Numbered from the stretch's first letter, positions 10,852 to 20,975 are shown. The stretch is DNA of 64,000 nt from Paradesertivirga mongoliensis (GCF_024436395.1 NZ_JAFMZO010000003.1:620001-684000), one strand, 5' to 3'. Notes: generated from the sequence alone by a model not told the origin. Program-made: numbers and translations.

Positions 10852-13800
10852 ATGAAAAATTATTTATTATTTCCACTTCTACTATGTGGAAATCTGGCCT
10901 TTGCGCAATTAAACGAGCTGTTTAGCGATGGAAATTTCACAAGCAATCCTGTTTGGACCGGCAGCAATGCCGGAAATGATTTCAGCATTGACACCTCAGG
11001 CACTATACAACTTAAATCGAAGTCGACAACTGCAAGCAGCAATTTTTATTTAAGCACGGCCAGTGGGCTTGCCTCTAATTGTATCTGGGAATTTAGTGTG
11101 AACCTGCTGTTTAATCCCTCGGGGGCAAATTATGTGGATGTGTATTTGACATCCGATCAGGCTAACCTTCAGGCAACTAATATTAACGGCTATTTTGTAC
11201 GATTGGGCGGAATAAATGACGAAATCTGCTTATTTAAAAGGTCGGGCAGCGCCGCCTCGAGCGTTAAACTTGTTGATGGTGTAAACGGTATATTAAACAC
11301 CTCCGATAACAGGATTAAGATCAAAGTAACCCGAACTTCGGCTCATGGATTCACTTTAGAACGAGACCTTACGGGATCAGGAACATCTTATGTAACGGAA
11401 GGCACGCTGGTAGACTCCAGCTTCACCACCTCAGTTTTTTTTGGAATTTTTATCCAGCAGTCTACTTCAAGCTTTCATCAAAAGCACTGGTTTGACGATT
11501 TCAAAATCCAGCCCCTTGTTACAGACCAAAGTCCACCTTCTTTGATGTCAGTAACACCGATCGATTCCAGCCGTCTGGAAATACTCTTCGACGAACCGAT
11601 GGATACTACCTCCGCAAAACTTCTGAGCAACTATTCTATGGACAATGGTTTCGGGCACCCTCTTTTGATAAAAACCACTTCGGACGCTGCAAAATTCATC
11701 CTAACCTTTGAAAAGGGATTTATTACAGCCTCGTATCTCTTAACTGCCTCCAATATCACCGACAAAGCAGGGAATATCATTTCACCGGCTAATACCGGCC
11801 GGTTCTCTTTCCATAAGCCGTATATCGCAAAAAAGGGAGACATAGTCATCAATGAGATCTTTGCTGACCCATCGCCGCAAATAGATTTACCCTCTGTAGA
11901 ATTCATAGAAATCTTCAACACCAGCAATCAAACCATATCACTTCAAAATTGGAAATATTCGGATCCAGCCTCCTCTGCGACTTTTCCTGCCGACAGCATC
12001 AAAGCCGGGGAGCATTTAGTTCTTTGCGCCAGGGCTGATACCAACGAATATAAGCGATTTGGAAAGACGATAGGCTTATCGCCATGGCCTTCTTTAAACA
12101 ACTCAGGCGATATCATCAAACTAGTCAGCCCTGAAATTCAAACCATTGATTCTGTAGCCTATTCTGATTCCTGGTATCCCACTACCGCAAAGAAACAAGG
12201 CGGATGGTCTTTGGAAAGGGTAAATCCTACTTCCATTTGCAGCGGAACGTTCAACTGGACAGCCTCAACCGATATTACCGGAGGGACGCCTGGCAAACAG
12301 AATACTGCGTTCATTCACAATTATGATCAACTTGCGTTTACAGCCGACAGCATTATCCAACTCTCGGATACAACTTTCAGGTTTTATTTAAATAAGCCTG
12401 CTGATATCTCTACCGCGAATAATGCGTTCAGCATATCTCCTGCCCATGCAGCTATAAAGTCTTTAAGTTTTGATGCATTTTCCCGGGAATCGACGATTTC
12501 TGTACTCGGCTTACAACCGAACACCGTGTATCAAATCAGCGTCTCTGCGATAACAGATTGCGCCGGAAATACGATCAGTCCCCGTTCATTTCAATTTACA
12601 ACACCTAATATTCCGCCGGTCAGGTTGGACACTGCGAAGATCTTTATTACCGAAATATTTGCTGATCCCTCTCCAGAGGTCGGGCTCCCTTTGGCTGAGT
12701 TTGTCGAGGTTTACAATGCGGGCCTGGACACAATCCATTTAGATGGATGGACAATAAACAATTCCCCCATCAAAAAAGCATCTATCCTACCTCAAGGATA
12801 TTTAATTCTTTGCGGGGATACTACTCAGTATAAAACTTTCGGCAGAACAGCAGAAGTATCAATCTGGCCTGGCTTGACTAACGCTTCAGGCCAAATACTC
12901 CTGAAAAGTTTTAAAGGCCGCATGATTGATTCGACTTCATATTCAAGCGCATGGCATACAAATACCGCCAAGAAACAAGGTGGTTGGTCGCTCGAACGCA
13001 TTGACTATACTTCGACTTGCACCGGAATGTTTAACTGGGCATCTTCTACAGACACGACCGGTGGAACACCGGGCGTGCAAAATTCCATTCATATATCAAA
13101 CTACGGTAAATTGGCTCTGGCAGCAGACAGCATTCGACAGCTAAGCGACTCTACAATTACCATTTATCTAAATAAGGCCGCAAACGTTTCAAGCGCTGCC
13201 AACGCTTTGTCCATTGTTCCGGCTTTAGCCGACATAAAGTTCGCTTTTACACCAAACCTCAAACAAATCAACTTGCTGTTCGATAAACCATTCCTTTCGA
13301 ATACTTCTTACCGCCTGGCTATTTCCGGGTTAGAAGATTGCGCAGCGAACCGGTTAAGCACCGAATTTCTGTTTAAAACGCCAAAAGCTCCACCAGTCCG
13401 CGTTGATACCGCGCAGTTATATATCACCGAAATATTTGCCGATCCCTCACCGGAAATCGGGTTGCCTCTCGTAGAATTTGTCGAAATTTATAATCCTGGA
13501 AAGGATACGGTAAATTTAGATGGATATATATTTAGCAATTCGAAGACAAAATCGGCGATCAGGAACAGCTTCATATTGCCAGATGATTATCTTATTCTTT
13601 GCCCGATTGCTGATACCGTACATTTTAAACCATTCGGCAAAGTTTCCGGCATTACGTCTTGGCCCGCTCTGCTGAATGGTGCAGATCAAATTTCTATCAA
13701 AAGCTATAAAAGTCGTCTGCTCGATTCGGTTTCGTATTTAGATACCTGGCATACAACTCCAGTAAAAAAACAGGGTGGATGGTCGCTTGAACGGGTAGCT

Positions 13801-16659
13801 TACCAATCGCTTTGCAGCGGAGTCTTTAACTGGGCCTCGTCCAGAGACAAATCGGGCGGCACGCCGGGAAAATCAAATTCCGTGTTAATCAGTAATTACG
13901 ATAAAATCGACTTTAAGGCCGATAGCGTCAAACTTTTATCGGACACCGGTATCAGTGTTTATTTTAACAAACATGCTGACGTCTCCACCTCCCAAGACGT
14001 GTTTAAAATAAGTTCGTCATCGGCAGAAATAAAAGTAACTTCATTTGATGCACAGGCTTTAAAAGCTACTCTTATTTTCGACCAGAAACTTTCGGCGGGG
14101 ACACCCTATCAGCTAAGCGTTTCAAATCTGAAAGATTGCGCTGGCAACATTGTTGTGCCTACCACTTTAAGTTTTAGCACTCCCAAGCCCACACTTACAC
14201 GTCCAGACACTTCAAATATTTACATTACCGAAATCTTCGCCGACCCCTCTCCTGAAATTAAACTACCGCTTGCCGAGTTTATTGAGCTCTACAATCCTGG
14301 TATAGACACAGTCGACTTGAATGGATGGGCTTTGGCTAATTCGAAAACAATATCATCCTTGAAGAACGTTTTTATTTTGCCCGGTCAGTACTTGATTCTT
14401 TGTCCCACGGCAGACACATCTCAATATAAAAACTTTGGGCAAGTGAAAGGGGTATCACCATGGCCGTCTCTGGTCAATTATGCCGATCAGCTTACACTGA
14501 AAAGCTTCACGGGGCGACTGGTTGATACGATCGCCTATTTTGATACATGGCACATAAATTCCGTTAAAAAGCAAGGGGGCTGGTCGCTTGAACGGAGCGA
14601 CTATCGGTCGCTTTGCGGTGGAGGTTTTAATTGGACATCATCTCTTGATACCGATGGAGGAACTCCTGGCAGGAAAAACTCTGTAAATGTTGACCATTAC
14701 GATAAACTGCCATTTAAAGTCGACAGCATTAAACAAACATCTGATCTGACCGTCGAAGTTACATTTAATAAACACGCTGATATCGCAACTTCTGAGGGAG
14801 CGTTTTTATTGACTCCTTTGCTTAATATGAAATCGCTAAGCTTCGACGCAAAGGCGACAAAGGTTATCATCACATATGCCGAGAAGTTTGCTGCCAACAC
14901 AACCTATCAGCTCGCGGTAAATAATGGACTGAGGGATTGTGCAGGCAACCCCATCGCTTCTGGCACCAAACTCGCTTTTCATACCCCAAAACGCCCACCA
15001 GGGCGGCTCGATACTGCGAAGCTCTATATCACCGAAATCTTTGCAGATCCATCACCGGAAGTAAAATTACCTTTGGCTGAGTTTGTGGAGATCTTCAATC
15101 CTGGTAAGGATACCATAGATGTGGCGGACTGGACATTCCACGATTCTTCTTCGAAATCAACATTCGGAAATGCGGTGATCTTGCCTCAGCAATATGCAAT
15201 TCTTTGTCCCGCTGCAGACACGCTTCAATACAGCGCTTACGGTAAAGTAATCGGCCTGGCTCCATGGCCGGCGCTCAACAATAGTTCTGAACAAATAACG
15301 ATCAAAAGCTTTAAAGGAAGATCAGTAGACTCGGTTTCGTACAAAGACAGCTGGTACAAAAACGATGTAAAGAAAAATGGTGGTTGGTCGCTTGAGCTGA
15401 TCGACAAGGAATCCGTTTGTACAGGAATTCAAAACTGGACGGCAAGTATTGACGCTACAGGCGGTACTCCGGGCAGGCAGAATTCAGTGTATAACTTATT
15501 CAGCACTTCAGAACAGCTTAAAGTAATGCAAGCAAGATTAAAAGACAGTGCAACTATCGTCGTCTCCTTCAACAGGCCAGCCGACAGCCTATTTCTGTCA
15601 AAGTCGCACAATTACAAGGTAAACAACGGATTGGGCCAACCTTCAGCAGTATCCCTGAACTCAGCGTTCACTGAGGTGGAGCTCGCGTTTTCTCAAGCGA
15701 TTAAAAGAGGGACTTCTTATAAAGTTAGCTGCGCTGACATTACCGACTGCATGGGTAGAAAGATATCTTCTCAAAATAACTCTTCCGAATTCTTCTATCC
15801 CTATAAGATCTCCAAAGGCGATATCCTGATTAGCGAGATACTTTTTAATCCGCGTGACGGCGGAGCGGATTTTGTTGAGATTTACAACAACTCTGATAAG
15901 ATTTTAGACCTGCAAGAACTGGCCGTTGCCGGGATTAAAAGCCCGGATAGCATCGTCAATAAAAAGCAAATCTCAACATCTCCCCGATTTTTTAAACCTA
16001 AAGAATACCTCGTTCTATCGACAAACCCGGATCAAATTAGAAAAGATTACCACACAGAAAATCCAGATGCTTTTTTAACGATGCCTTCCATGCCGCCTTT
16101 CAACAACGATGCGGGTGCGGTGGTGCTGGTTAGCAAAGAGGGACGTATTGACCAATTTTCTTACACCGAAAAAGTGCACCACTACCTGATAAAGGAACCT
16201 AAGGGCGTATCTTTAGAACGAACCAGCTTTAAAATTCCGACTCAGAATCCAGGAAATTTCCGGTCGGCTGCCGCCTCTGTTGGCTTCGCAACCCCAGGTT
16301 ATAAAAACTCTCAATCTGTCGAGATTGCCGCAATTGGGGCGAGCGAGATCGAATTAATCTCAAAAACATTCTCACCGGATAACGACGGCTTTGAAGACGC
16401 CCTGATTATAAACTATCGCTTTAAGGATGCGGGCATGGTTGCGAACGTGAGTATTTATAATGACAGCGGCGTTCTGATAAAGAAATTATCAAGGAATACT
16501 ACCCTGGCGAGCGAAGGCACATTGGTTTGGGACGGAACGACCGAAAATGAGCAAAGAGCTTCGGTGGGTATTTATATAATTTATTTTGATCTCTTTAATC
16601 TTAACGGTCAAACCAAAAAGTATAAAAAGGCCTGCGTGCTGGCATCGAAACTTAATTAG
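10852..16659 (+). CDS. Giant secreted protein with six lamin-tail domains alternating with Ig-like domains
   Basis: A 1935-residue exported protein (signal peptide ends about AFAQ). After an N-terminal jelly-roll-like region it repeats a module of a lamin-tail domain plus a Big_5-type Ig-like domain. The [IT]NEIFA/ITEIFADPSPE strand that opens each lamin-tail domain occurs at residues 333, 599, 858, 1125, 1393 and, diverged (ISEILF), 1660, a spacing of about 260-268 residues. Each copy ends with a KKQGGWSLER...FNW...GGTPG segment. The C-terminal ~95 residues resemble a FlgD-like/gliding-motility-type beta domain (SPDNDGFED...). A cell-surface or extracellular structural or adhesive role is likely; no catalytic motif is visible. 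Confidence 0.9.
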   Translation: MKNYLLFPLLLCGNLAFAQLNELFSDGNFTSNPVWTGSNAGNDFSIDTSGTIQLKSKSTTASSNFYLSTASGLASNCIWEFSVNLLFNPSGANYVDVYLTSDQANLQATNINGYFVRLGGINDEICLFKRSGSAASSVKLVDGVNGILNTSDNRIKIKVTRTSAHGFTLERDLTGSGTSYVTEGTLVDSSFTTSVFFGIFIQQSTSSFHQKHWFDDFKIQPLVTDQSPPSLMSVTPIDSSRLEILFDEPMDTTSAKLLSNYSMDNGFGHPLLIKTTSDAAKFILTFEKGFITASYLLTASNITDKAGNIISPANTGRFSFHKPYIAKKGDIVINEIFADPSPQIDLPSVEFIEIFNTSNQTISLQNWKYSDPASSATFPADSIKAGEHLVLCARADTNEYKRFGKTIGLSPWPSLNNSGDIIKLVSPEIQTIDSVAYSDSWYPTTAKKQGGWSLERVNPTSICSGTFNWTASTDITGGTPGKQNTAFIHNYDQLAFTADSIIQLSDTTFRFYLNKPADISTANNAFSISPAHAAIKSLSFDAFSRESTISVLGLQPNTVYQISVSAITDCAGNTISPRSFQFTTPNIPPVRLDTAKIFITEIFADPSPEVGLPLAEFVEVYNAGLDTIHLDGWTINNSPIKKASILPQGYLILCGDTTQYKTFGRTAEVSIWPGLTNASGQILLKSFKGRMIDSTSYSSAWHTNTAKKQGGWSLERIDYTSTCTGMFNWASSTDTTGGTPGVQNSIHISNYGKLALAADSIRQLSDSTITIYLNKAANVSSAANALSIVPALADIKFAFTPNLKQINLLFDKPFLSNTSYRLAISGLEDCAANRLSTEFLFKTPKAPPVRVDTAQLYITEIFADPSPEIGLPLVEFVEIYNPGKDTVNLDGYIFSNSKTKSAIRNSFILPDDYLILCPIADTVHFKPFGKVSGITSWPALLNGADQISIKSYKSRLLDSVSYLDTWHTTPVKKQGGWSLERVAYQSLCSGVFNWASSRDKSGGTPGKSNSVLISNYDKIDFKADSVKLLSDTGISVYFNKHADVSTSQDVFKISSSSAEIKVTSFDAQALKATLIFDQKLSAGTPYQLSVSNLKDCAGNIVVPTTLSFSTPKPTLTRPDTSNIYITEIFADPSPEIKLPLAEFIELYNPGIDTVDLNGWALANSKTISSLKNVFILPGQYLILCPTADTSQYKNFGQVKGVSPWPSLVNYADQLTLKSFTGRLVDTIAYFDTWHINSVKKQGGWSLERSDYRSLCGGGFNWTSSLDTDGGTPGRKNSVNVDHYDKLPFKVDSIKQTSDLTVEVTFNKHADIATSEGAFLLTPLLNMKSLSFDAKATKVIITYAEKFAANTTYQLAVNNGLRDCAGNPIASGTKLAFHTPKRPPGRLDTAKLYITEIFADPSPEVKLPLAEFVEIFNPGKDTIDVADWTFHDSSSKSTFGNAVILPQQYAILCPAADTLQYSAYGKVIGLAPWPALNNSSEQITIKSFKGRSVDSVSYKDSWYKNDVKKNGGWSLELIDKESVCTGIQNWTASIDATGGTPGRQNSVYNLFSTSEQLKVMQARLKDSATIVVSFNRPADSLFLSKSHNYKVNNGLGQPSAVSLNSAFTEVELAFSQAIKRGTSYKVSCADITDCMGRKISSQNNSSEFFYPYKISKGDILISEILFNPRDGGADFVEIYNNSDKILDLQELAVAGIKSPDSIVNKKQISTSPRFFKPKEYLVLSTNPDQIRKDYHTENPDAFLTMPSMPPFNNDAGAVVLVSKEGRIDQFSYTEKVHHYLIKEPKGVSLERTSFKIPTQNPGNFRSAAASVGFATPGYKNSQSVEIAAIGASEIELISKTFSPDNDGFEDALIINYRFKDAGMVANVSIYNDSGVLIKKLSRNTTLASEGTLVWDGTTENEQRASVGIYIIYFDLFNLNGQTKKYKKACVLASKLN
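11848..16100 (+). repeat. Five-to-six-copy ~800-bp coding tandem repeat
   Basis: Module starts (codons for xxEIFA) are at 11848, 12646, 13423, 14224, 15028 and 15829, giving periods of 798, 777, 801, 804 and 801 bases. The first five are alike in protein sequence; the sixth is diverged and shortened. Copy number could change by recombination. Confidence 0.85.
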
Positions 16660-16701
16660 GGATTTTGAATTTATATTCGCCTAAAATCACCCTTAAATTT
16701 T

Positions 16702-16709
16702 TACTTTTG
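16702..16709 (+). promoter_or_regulatory. -7 box upstream of yebC
   Basis: TACTTTTG matches TAnnTTTG exactly, 26 bases before the yebC ATG. The -33 element is weak. Confidence 0.5.
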
Positions 16710-16735
16710 GCTTTTGATTTTTTACTTTTTTATTA

Positions 16736-17464
16736 ATGGGAAGAGCATTCGAATTCCGTAAAGAAAGAAAATTTAAACGCTGGGCCAAGATGGCCGTTCA
16801 GTTTACCCGTTTGGGAAAAGAGATTGTAATGGCGGTTAAATCGGGCGGACCAAACCCCGAAACTAACTCACGCTTGCGTACCGCGATTCAAAACTCTAAG
16901 GCAGTAAATATGCCGAAAGACCGGGTTGACGCTGCTATTAAAAGAGCATCAAACAAAGACGACTCCAACTACGAAGAGCTTGTTTACGAAGGATATGCCC
17001 AACATGGCGTAGCTATTCTGATCGAAACGGCTACGGATAATACTAACCGTACTGTTGCTAACGTGCGCAGTTATTTCAATAAAACAGGAGGCACTTTAGG
17101 TAAAACAGGTTCACTGGATTTTATCTTTAACCGTAAAGCGGTTTTCAGATTTGTTCCGCCGGAAGATTTAGACTTAGAAGAACTGGAATTTGAATTAATT
17201 GATGCCGGCCTGGAGGATCTGTACATCGAAGCAGACGAAGAAGGAAATGATATTGGAGTAATTCACACGGCATTTGAGGACTTCGGTAAAATGCAAAAAG
17301 CATTGGAAGAAAAAGGATTTGAGATGAAGAGTGCGAAACTGGAGCGTATCGCGCTTTCACATACTGATGTAACCGAAGAACAAGCTGTTGATGTTTTCAA
17401 ATTGATTGATAAACTGGAAGAGGACGATGATGTTCAGGCAGTCTACCATAATATGGCGGAGTAA
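16736..17464 (+). CDS. yebC: YebC/PmpR family protein
   Basis: The family is described as DNA-binding transcriptional regulators, and more recent work links members to relief of ribosome stalling at proline-rich stretches. The protein has the typical MGRAFEFRKERKFKRWAKMA start and the acidic C-terminal half; 242 residues is the usual length. It is followed by two small genes, one of which encodes a proline-rich protein. Confidence 0.95.
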   Translation: MGRAFEFRKERKFKRWAKMAVQFTRLGKEIVMAVKSGGPNPETNSRLRTAIQNSKAVNMPKDRVDAAIKRASNKDDSNYEELVYEGYAQHGVAILIETATDNTNRTVANVRSYFNKTGGTLGKTGSLDFIFNRKAVFRFVPPEDLDLEELEFELIDAGLEDLYIEADEEGNDIGVIHTAFEDFGKMQKALEEKGFEMKSAKLERIALSHTDVTEEQAVDVFKLIDKLEEDDDVQAVYHNMAE

Positions 17465-17502
17465 ATAAACAAATCCGTAAATTAGTACGTATCTTATTTA
17501 CA

Positions 17503-17736
17503 ATGAAAGACAAAGACCTACTAGTTGTTATTGCCGAAATGCTTAGAAAGCAGGATCAGCATACTGAAATTCTTACAAATCAGTCCAGACTTCTTGAGAA
17601 AACTCATGAAACCTTAACTGCTTTTATGGAAGTGTCTATTAAGCAATTTGATGAACAACATAAGTTTAATGAACGGTTTCTCGAATTAAATGAAAAAGTT
17701 GTTGACCGCTTAGAGAAAATTGAGAAAAAGCTTTAA
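17503..17736 (+). CDS. Small coiled-coil protein, unknown function
   Basis: A 77-residue charged helical protein with heptad-like leucine/isoleucine spacing (MLRKQDQHTEIL...RLEKIEKKL), probably a coiled coil. No signal peptide or membrane segment. Its TAA stop overlaps the next gene's ATG (TAATG), so the two are translationally coupled. I do not recognise a family. Confidence 0.7.
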   Translation: MKDKDLLVVIAEMLRKQDQHTEILTNQSRLLEKTHETLTAFMEVSIKQFDEQHKFNERFLELNEKVVDRLEKIEKKL

Positions 17737-18755
17737 TGACTTTTGAAGAGTTCTTTACCAAGAAAAAGATAGACCTTGTTCAGCTTGAAAAAGTTGAACC
17801 GGCGCTTTATAGCGAGTTCAAAAAACACTTTGCTGCCATGGGCGAAAAAAGTTTCGACCATACCAAAAAATTTTGGTTCAATAAGCTTAGAAGACTTTAT
17901 CATTTAACCCCACCAGACAAAGCGGTAACTCAGGTTGAAACTGCTATCGCTTCTCAGGCCGAGCCTCTCAGCTCTCCTACCATCGAACAGAAGCCGGCAT
18001 TTACTCCGCGATTTAAAAGTGCTAATATTAACAAGGCTGAACCCGCTCCGGCGGAACAAGCAGAAGCAAAACCTGTTGCCAAACCAGCCTTTAAGCCGAG
18101 AAATATTCCGGCAAAACCAGTTGAACCTGCAGCAGGAGAAAAACAGGCAGAAACTATAAATACTCCACCTGCTAAAGCTCCTGAATTCAAGCCGAGAAAT
18201 ATCAAGCCAGCGGACGAAAGTCCAAAGGCAGCAGAACCTGGAGCGGAAGAGAATGGGCCCGAAACTCCTGGAAATTCCTTGCCGCCTAAATCCCCTGGAT
18301 TCAGGCCGAGAAATATCAAGTCGGTTGCCTCAGAAAATGCAGAAGATGCTAACCGCGCGGACAGTCGGCCCGGGCAACCAGCCGTTTCAGAGACACCGAT
18401 TACAAATCCGGCGAAACAGGAAGAGGCTGCCAAAGGAGGCTACAAACCCAAGTTTAAGCTGAAGAATATCCCAAGAAACCCTGCGGCGGGCGAAGAACAA
18501 ACAGGGCAGCCGGTTAAGCCGGAGTTAATGCCTGAATCGTTGCCTGAAATACAGACGGATGCTCCTGTGGAATCGGAGATTGAGAGAAAGATCTCTTCTT
18601 CTACCCACGACAAAACACCCGAACAGGAGATTCAGGATAATGATCAGGATTCAAGGGGGAGTGATGATGAAATTAAAGAGGAGAAACCTAAACCTGCTTA
18701 CAAGCCGAAGTTTAATTTGAAGAATATTAAGCCGCGGGATGATAAAAATCTATAA
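17736..18755 (+). CDS. Proline/lysine-rich repeat protein with FKPRNI motifs, unknown function
   Basis: About the first 60 residues form a compact charged domain (LVQLEKVEPALYSEFKKHF...). The rest is low-complexity, rich in Pro, Ala, Glu and Lys, with a basic motif recurring at irregular spacing: FTPRFK, FKPRNIP, FKPRNIK, FRPRNIK, YKPKFKLKNI and YKPKFNLKNI. This looks like a disordered linker displaying short binding motifs. There is no export signal, so it should be cytosolic. The preceding coiled-coil gene overlaps it by one base. The frame is intact and is favoured over other frames because the motif repeats are conserved in it. Confidence 0.7.
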   Translation: MTFEEFFTKKKIDLVQLEKVEPALYSEFKKHFAAMGEKSFDHTKKFWFNKLRRLYHLTPPDKAVTQVETAIASQAEPLSSPTIEQKPAFTPRFKSANINKAEPAPAEQAEAKPVAKPAFKPRNIPAKPVEPAAGEKQAETINTPPAKAPEFKPRNIKPADESPKAAEPGAEENGPETPGNSLPPKSPGFRPRNIKSVASENAEDANRADSRPGQPAVSETPITNPAKQEEAAKGGYKPKFKLKNIPRNPAAGEEQTGQPVKPELMPESLPEIQTDAPVESEIERKISSSTHDKTPEQEIQDNDQDSRGSDDEIKEEKPKPAYKPKFNLKNIKPRDDKNL

Positions 18756-18784
18756 GGTTTTGGAAACCTTATAGGTTCCAAATG
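18750..18784 (+). repeat. Hairpin pair overlapping the stop codon
   Basis: An 11-bp perfect stem (CTATAAGGTTT / AAACCTTATAG, loop TGG) spans 18750-18774 and contains the stop codon of the preceding gene. A second small stem, GGTTCC / GGAACC-like around AAAT, follows at once. There is no T-run, so it is either a structured 3' end or a short interspersed palindromic element. Confidence 0.6.
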
Positions 18785-18819
18785 GAACTCGAGGCGTTTC
18801 CCCCCCACCAAGGAACTTA

Positions 18820-18852
18820 AACGCAGACAGCGTTCAGAACGCTGTCTGCGTT
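18820..18852. repeat. 15-bp perfect inverted repeat
   Basis: AACGCAGACAGCGTT and its exact complement AACGCTGTCTGCGTT are separated by the loop CAG. No T-run on either side. The remaining part of the 18756-19054 intergenic region, apart from the ahcY terminator, shows no gene. Confidence 0.75.
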
Positions 18853-19001
18853 ATTCAAGCGGTATTCCCCTACGAAGTGCTGCCCTGTCAACTTAAACCT
18901 GATTGAACGGAAAGCCCGAAGCGCGGAGAAACGAGGGCGAGGCGGACTTGGAGGGAAAGCAGGGCTCAACTTCCAATGAAACCGCCAGCACCTTTCACAA
19001 A

Positions 19002-19034
19002 AAAGCCACTCGTTATAATAAAACGAATGGCTTT
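19002..19034 (-). terminator. Rho-independent terminator of ahcY
   Basis: The arms AAAGCCACTCGTT and AACGAATGGCTTT pair with one wobble, and on the minus strand the stem runs into TTTTTT. It lies 20 bases past the ahcY stop. Confidence 0.85.
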
Positions 19035-19054
19035 CTACTGAGGCAAAAAAACTC

Positions 19055-20371
19055 TTAGTATCTGTAAGCTTCTGGCTTAAACGGACCTTCAACATTTACG
19101 CCGATGTAGTCAGCCTGATGTTGATCAAGTATGTCAAGTTCAACACCAATTTTAGCCAGGTGTAAACGGGCAACTTTTTCGTCTAAATGCTTAGGAAGCG
19201 TATATACTTTGTTCTCGTATTTACCAGGGTTCATCCAAAGCTCTAACTGAGCTAAAGTTTGGTTGGTAAATGAGTTAGACATTACAAATGATGGGTGACC
19301 GGTTGCGCAACCAAGGTTTACCAGACGACCTTCCGCCAATACAATGATATCTTTTCCGTCAATTGTATATTTATCTACCTGAGGTTTGATCTCAATTTTA
19401 GTATGACCATAGTTTTGGTTTAACCAGGCCATATCGATTTCATTATCAAAGTGACCGATGTTACAAACAATCGCCTTATCTTTCATTACTTTGAAGTGCT
19501 CGCCGCGAACGATATCGCAGTTACCAGTTGTAGTAACGATGATATCAGCTTCGAGAACCGCTGTAGCGAATTTCTTCACTTCATAACCTTCCATAGCTGC
19601 CTGTAATGCGCAGATAGGATCGATTTCAGTAACGATTACACGTACACCTTGTGAGCTTAGAGACTCTGCTGAACCTTTACCAACATCACCATATCCGCAA
19701 ACAACAGCTACTTTACCAGCCATCATAATATCTGTAGCACGACGAATTGCGTCTACTAATGACTCACGGCAACCGTATTTATTATCGAATTTTGATTTTG
19801 TAACCGAATCGTTTACGTTGATCGCAGGTAAGTGCAATGTTCCGTTTTTCATACGCTCGTACAAACGGTGAACTCCTGTCGTAGTTTCTTCTGATAATCC
19901 TTTGATACCTGCAATAAGCTCAGGATATCTGTCGAATACCATGTTCGTTAAGTCACCACCATCATCTAAAATCATGTTTAGTGGCTGGCGGCTTTCGCCG
20001 AAGAATAATGTTTGCTCGATACACCAGTCAAACTCTTCTTCGTTCAGACCTTTCCAGGCGTAAACCTGAATACCTGCAGCAGCGATTGCAGCAGCAGCGT
20101 GATCCTGAGTTGAGAAAATGTTACAAGAAGACCAGGTAACTTCAGCACCTAAAGCAACAAGAGTTTCGATAAGTACAGCTGTTTGGATGGTCATGTGCAA
20201 ACATCCTGCGATGCGTGCACCTTTTAGTGGCTGAGATGCGCCGAATTCTTCGCGAAGGGACATTAATCCCGGCATCTCTGCCTCCGCTAACTGAATTTCT
20301 TTGCGTCCCCATTCTGAAAGGGAGATGTCCTTAACTTTGTAAGGAATGTAAGTTGTCTCTACTGATGACAT
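19055..20371 (-). CDS. ahcY: Adenosylhomocysteinase
   Basis: Hydrolyses S-adenosylhomocysteine to adenosine and homocysteine, restoring the methyl cycle in the cytosol. The NAD-binding motif GYGDVGKG, the DDGGDLT segment and the C-terminal KPEAYRY are all present; 438 residues is standard. The start at 20371 ([10 protein letters not shown]) is chosen because the in-frame extension up to 20425 would run through a good promoter. Has its own promoter and terminator, so probably monocistronic. Confidence 0.96.
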   Translation of the reverse strand: MSSVETTYIPYKVKDISLSEWGRKEIQLAEAEMPGLMSLREEFGASQPLKGARIAGCLHMTIQTAVLIETLVALGAEVTWSSCNIFSTQDHAAAAIAAAGIQVYAWKGLNEEEFDWCIEQTLFFGESRQPLNMILDDGGDLTNMVFDRYPELIAGIKGLSEETTTGVHRLYERMKNGTLHLPAINVNDSVTKSKFDNKYGCRESLVDAIRRATDIMMAGKVAVVCGYGDVGKGSAESLSSQGVRVIVTEIDPICALQAAMEGYEVKKFATAVLEADIIVTTTGNCDIVRGEHFKVMKDKAIVCNIGHFDNEIDMAWLNQNYGHTKIEIKPQVDKYTIDGKDIIVLAEGRLVNLGCATGHPSFVMSNSFTNQTLAQLELWMNPGKYENKVYTLPKHLDEKVARLHLAKIGVELDILDQHQADYIGVNVEGPFKPEAYRY

Positions 20372-20394
20372 AGTTTGTTTTTTAAAATGAATTA

Positions 20395-20425
20395 CAAAAG
20401 TAAGGCATTGCCTTATGAATATCAA
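20395..20425 (-). promoter_or_regulatory. ahcY promoter
   Basis: On the minus strand a TTG (complement at 20423-20425) lies 20 bases before a perfect TACTTTTG -7 box (complement at 20395-20402). This is the clearest Bacteroidota-type promoter on this strand and fixes the ahcY start downstream. Confidence 0.7.
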
Positions 20426-20509
20426 CTTCTTACGGGTAGTATCTATTCAATGTTCAGAAATTGTGACAAAGCCTTGATACGCATATTTTTACCTTTCATA
20501 CGATAACAT

Positions 20510-20517
20510 TATTTTTG
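20510..20517 (+). promoter_or_regulatory. -7 box of the bacilliredoxin gene
   Basis: TATTTTTG matches TAnnTTTG 24 bases upstream of the ATG at 20541. Confidence 0.5.
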
Positions 20518-20540
20518 CTTAATATTTAGTAATAAAAGTT

Positions 20541-20951
20541 ATGTATCCAGAATATTTAGTTGCCCCTATGCGGGAAGATTTAACAAAAGTAGGTTTTCAG
20601 GATCTAAAAACTGCAGAAGAAGTGGAGTCTGCAATTGCCGGAGAAGGAACTGTTTTTGTAGTAGTGAACTCTGTTTGCGGTTGTGCAGCCGCTAACGCTC
20701 GCCCTGCGGCTAAAATCGCTTCTCAGCATGAGAAGCATCCTGCTAAGTTAGTTACAGTATTTGCGGGAGTGGAAAAAGAAGCAGTTGATAAAGCCAGAAG
20801 TTATATGTTGCCTTATCCTCCGTCTTCGCCGTCAATGGCATTATTTAAAGATGGTAAACTGGTTCATATTATTGAGCGTCATCAGATTGAAGGTCGCCCT
20901 GCGCAAATGATTGCTGATAATTTGATTGGCGCCTTTGAGCAATACTGCTAA
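20541..20951 (+). CDS. BrxA/BrxB family bacilliredoxin
   Basis: A 136-residue thioredoxin-fold protein with the CGC active-site motif (NSVCGCAAANARPA, about residue 50), characteristic of the YphP/YqiW family. In Firmicutes these reduce mixed disulfides with bacillithiol; many Bacteroidota also carry the family. It is divergent from ahcY, a possible link through sulfur metabolism (inference). Followed by a strong terminator. Confidence 0.92.
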   Translation: MYPEYLVAPMREDLTKVGFQDLKTAEEVESAIAGEGTVFVVVNSVCGCAAANARPAAKIASQHEKHPAKLVTVFAGVEKEAVDKARSYMLPYPPSSPSMALFKDGKLVHIIERHQIEGRPAQMIADNLIGAFEQYC

Positions 20952-20975
20952 GAACCAACTTAGGCAATCATAAAA

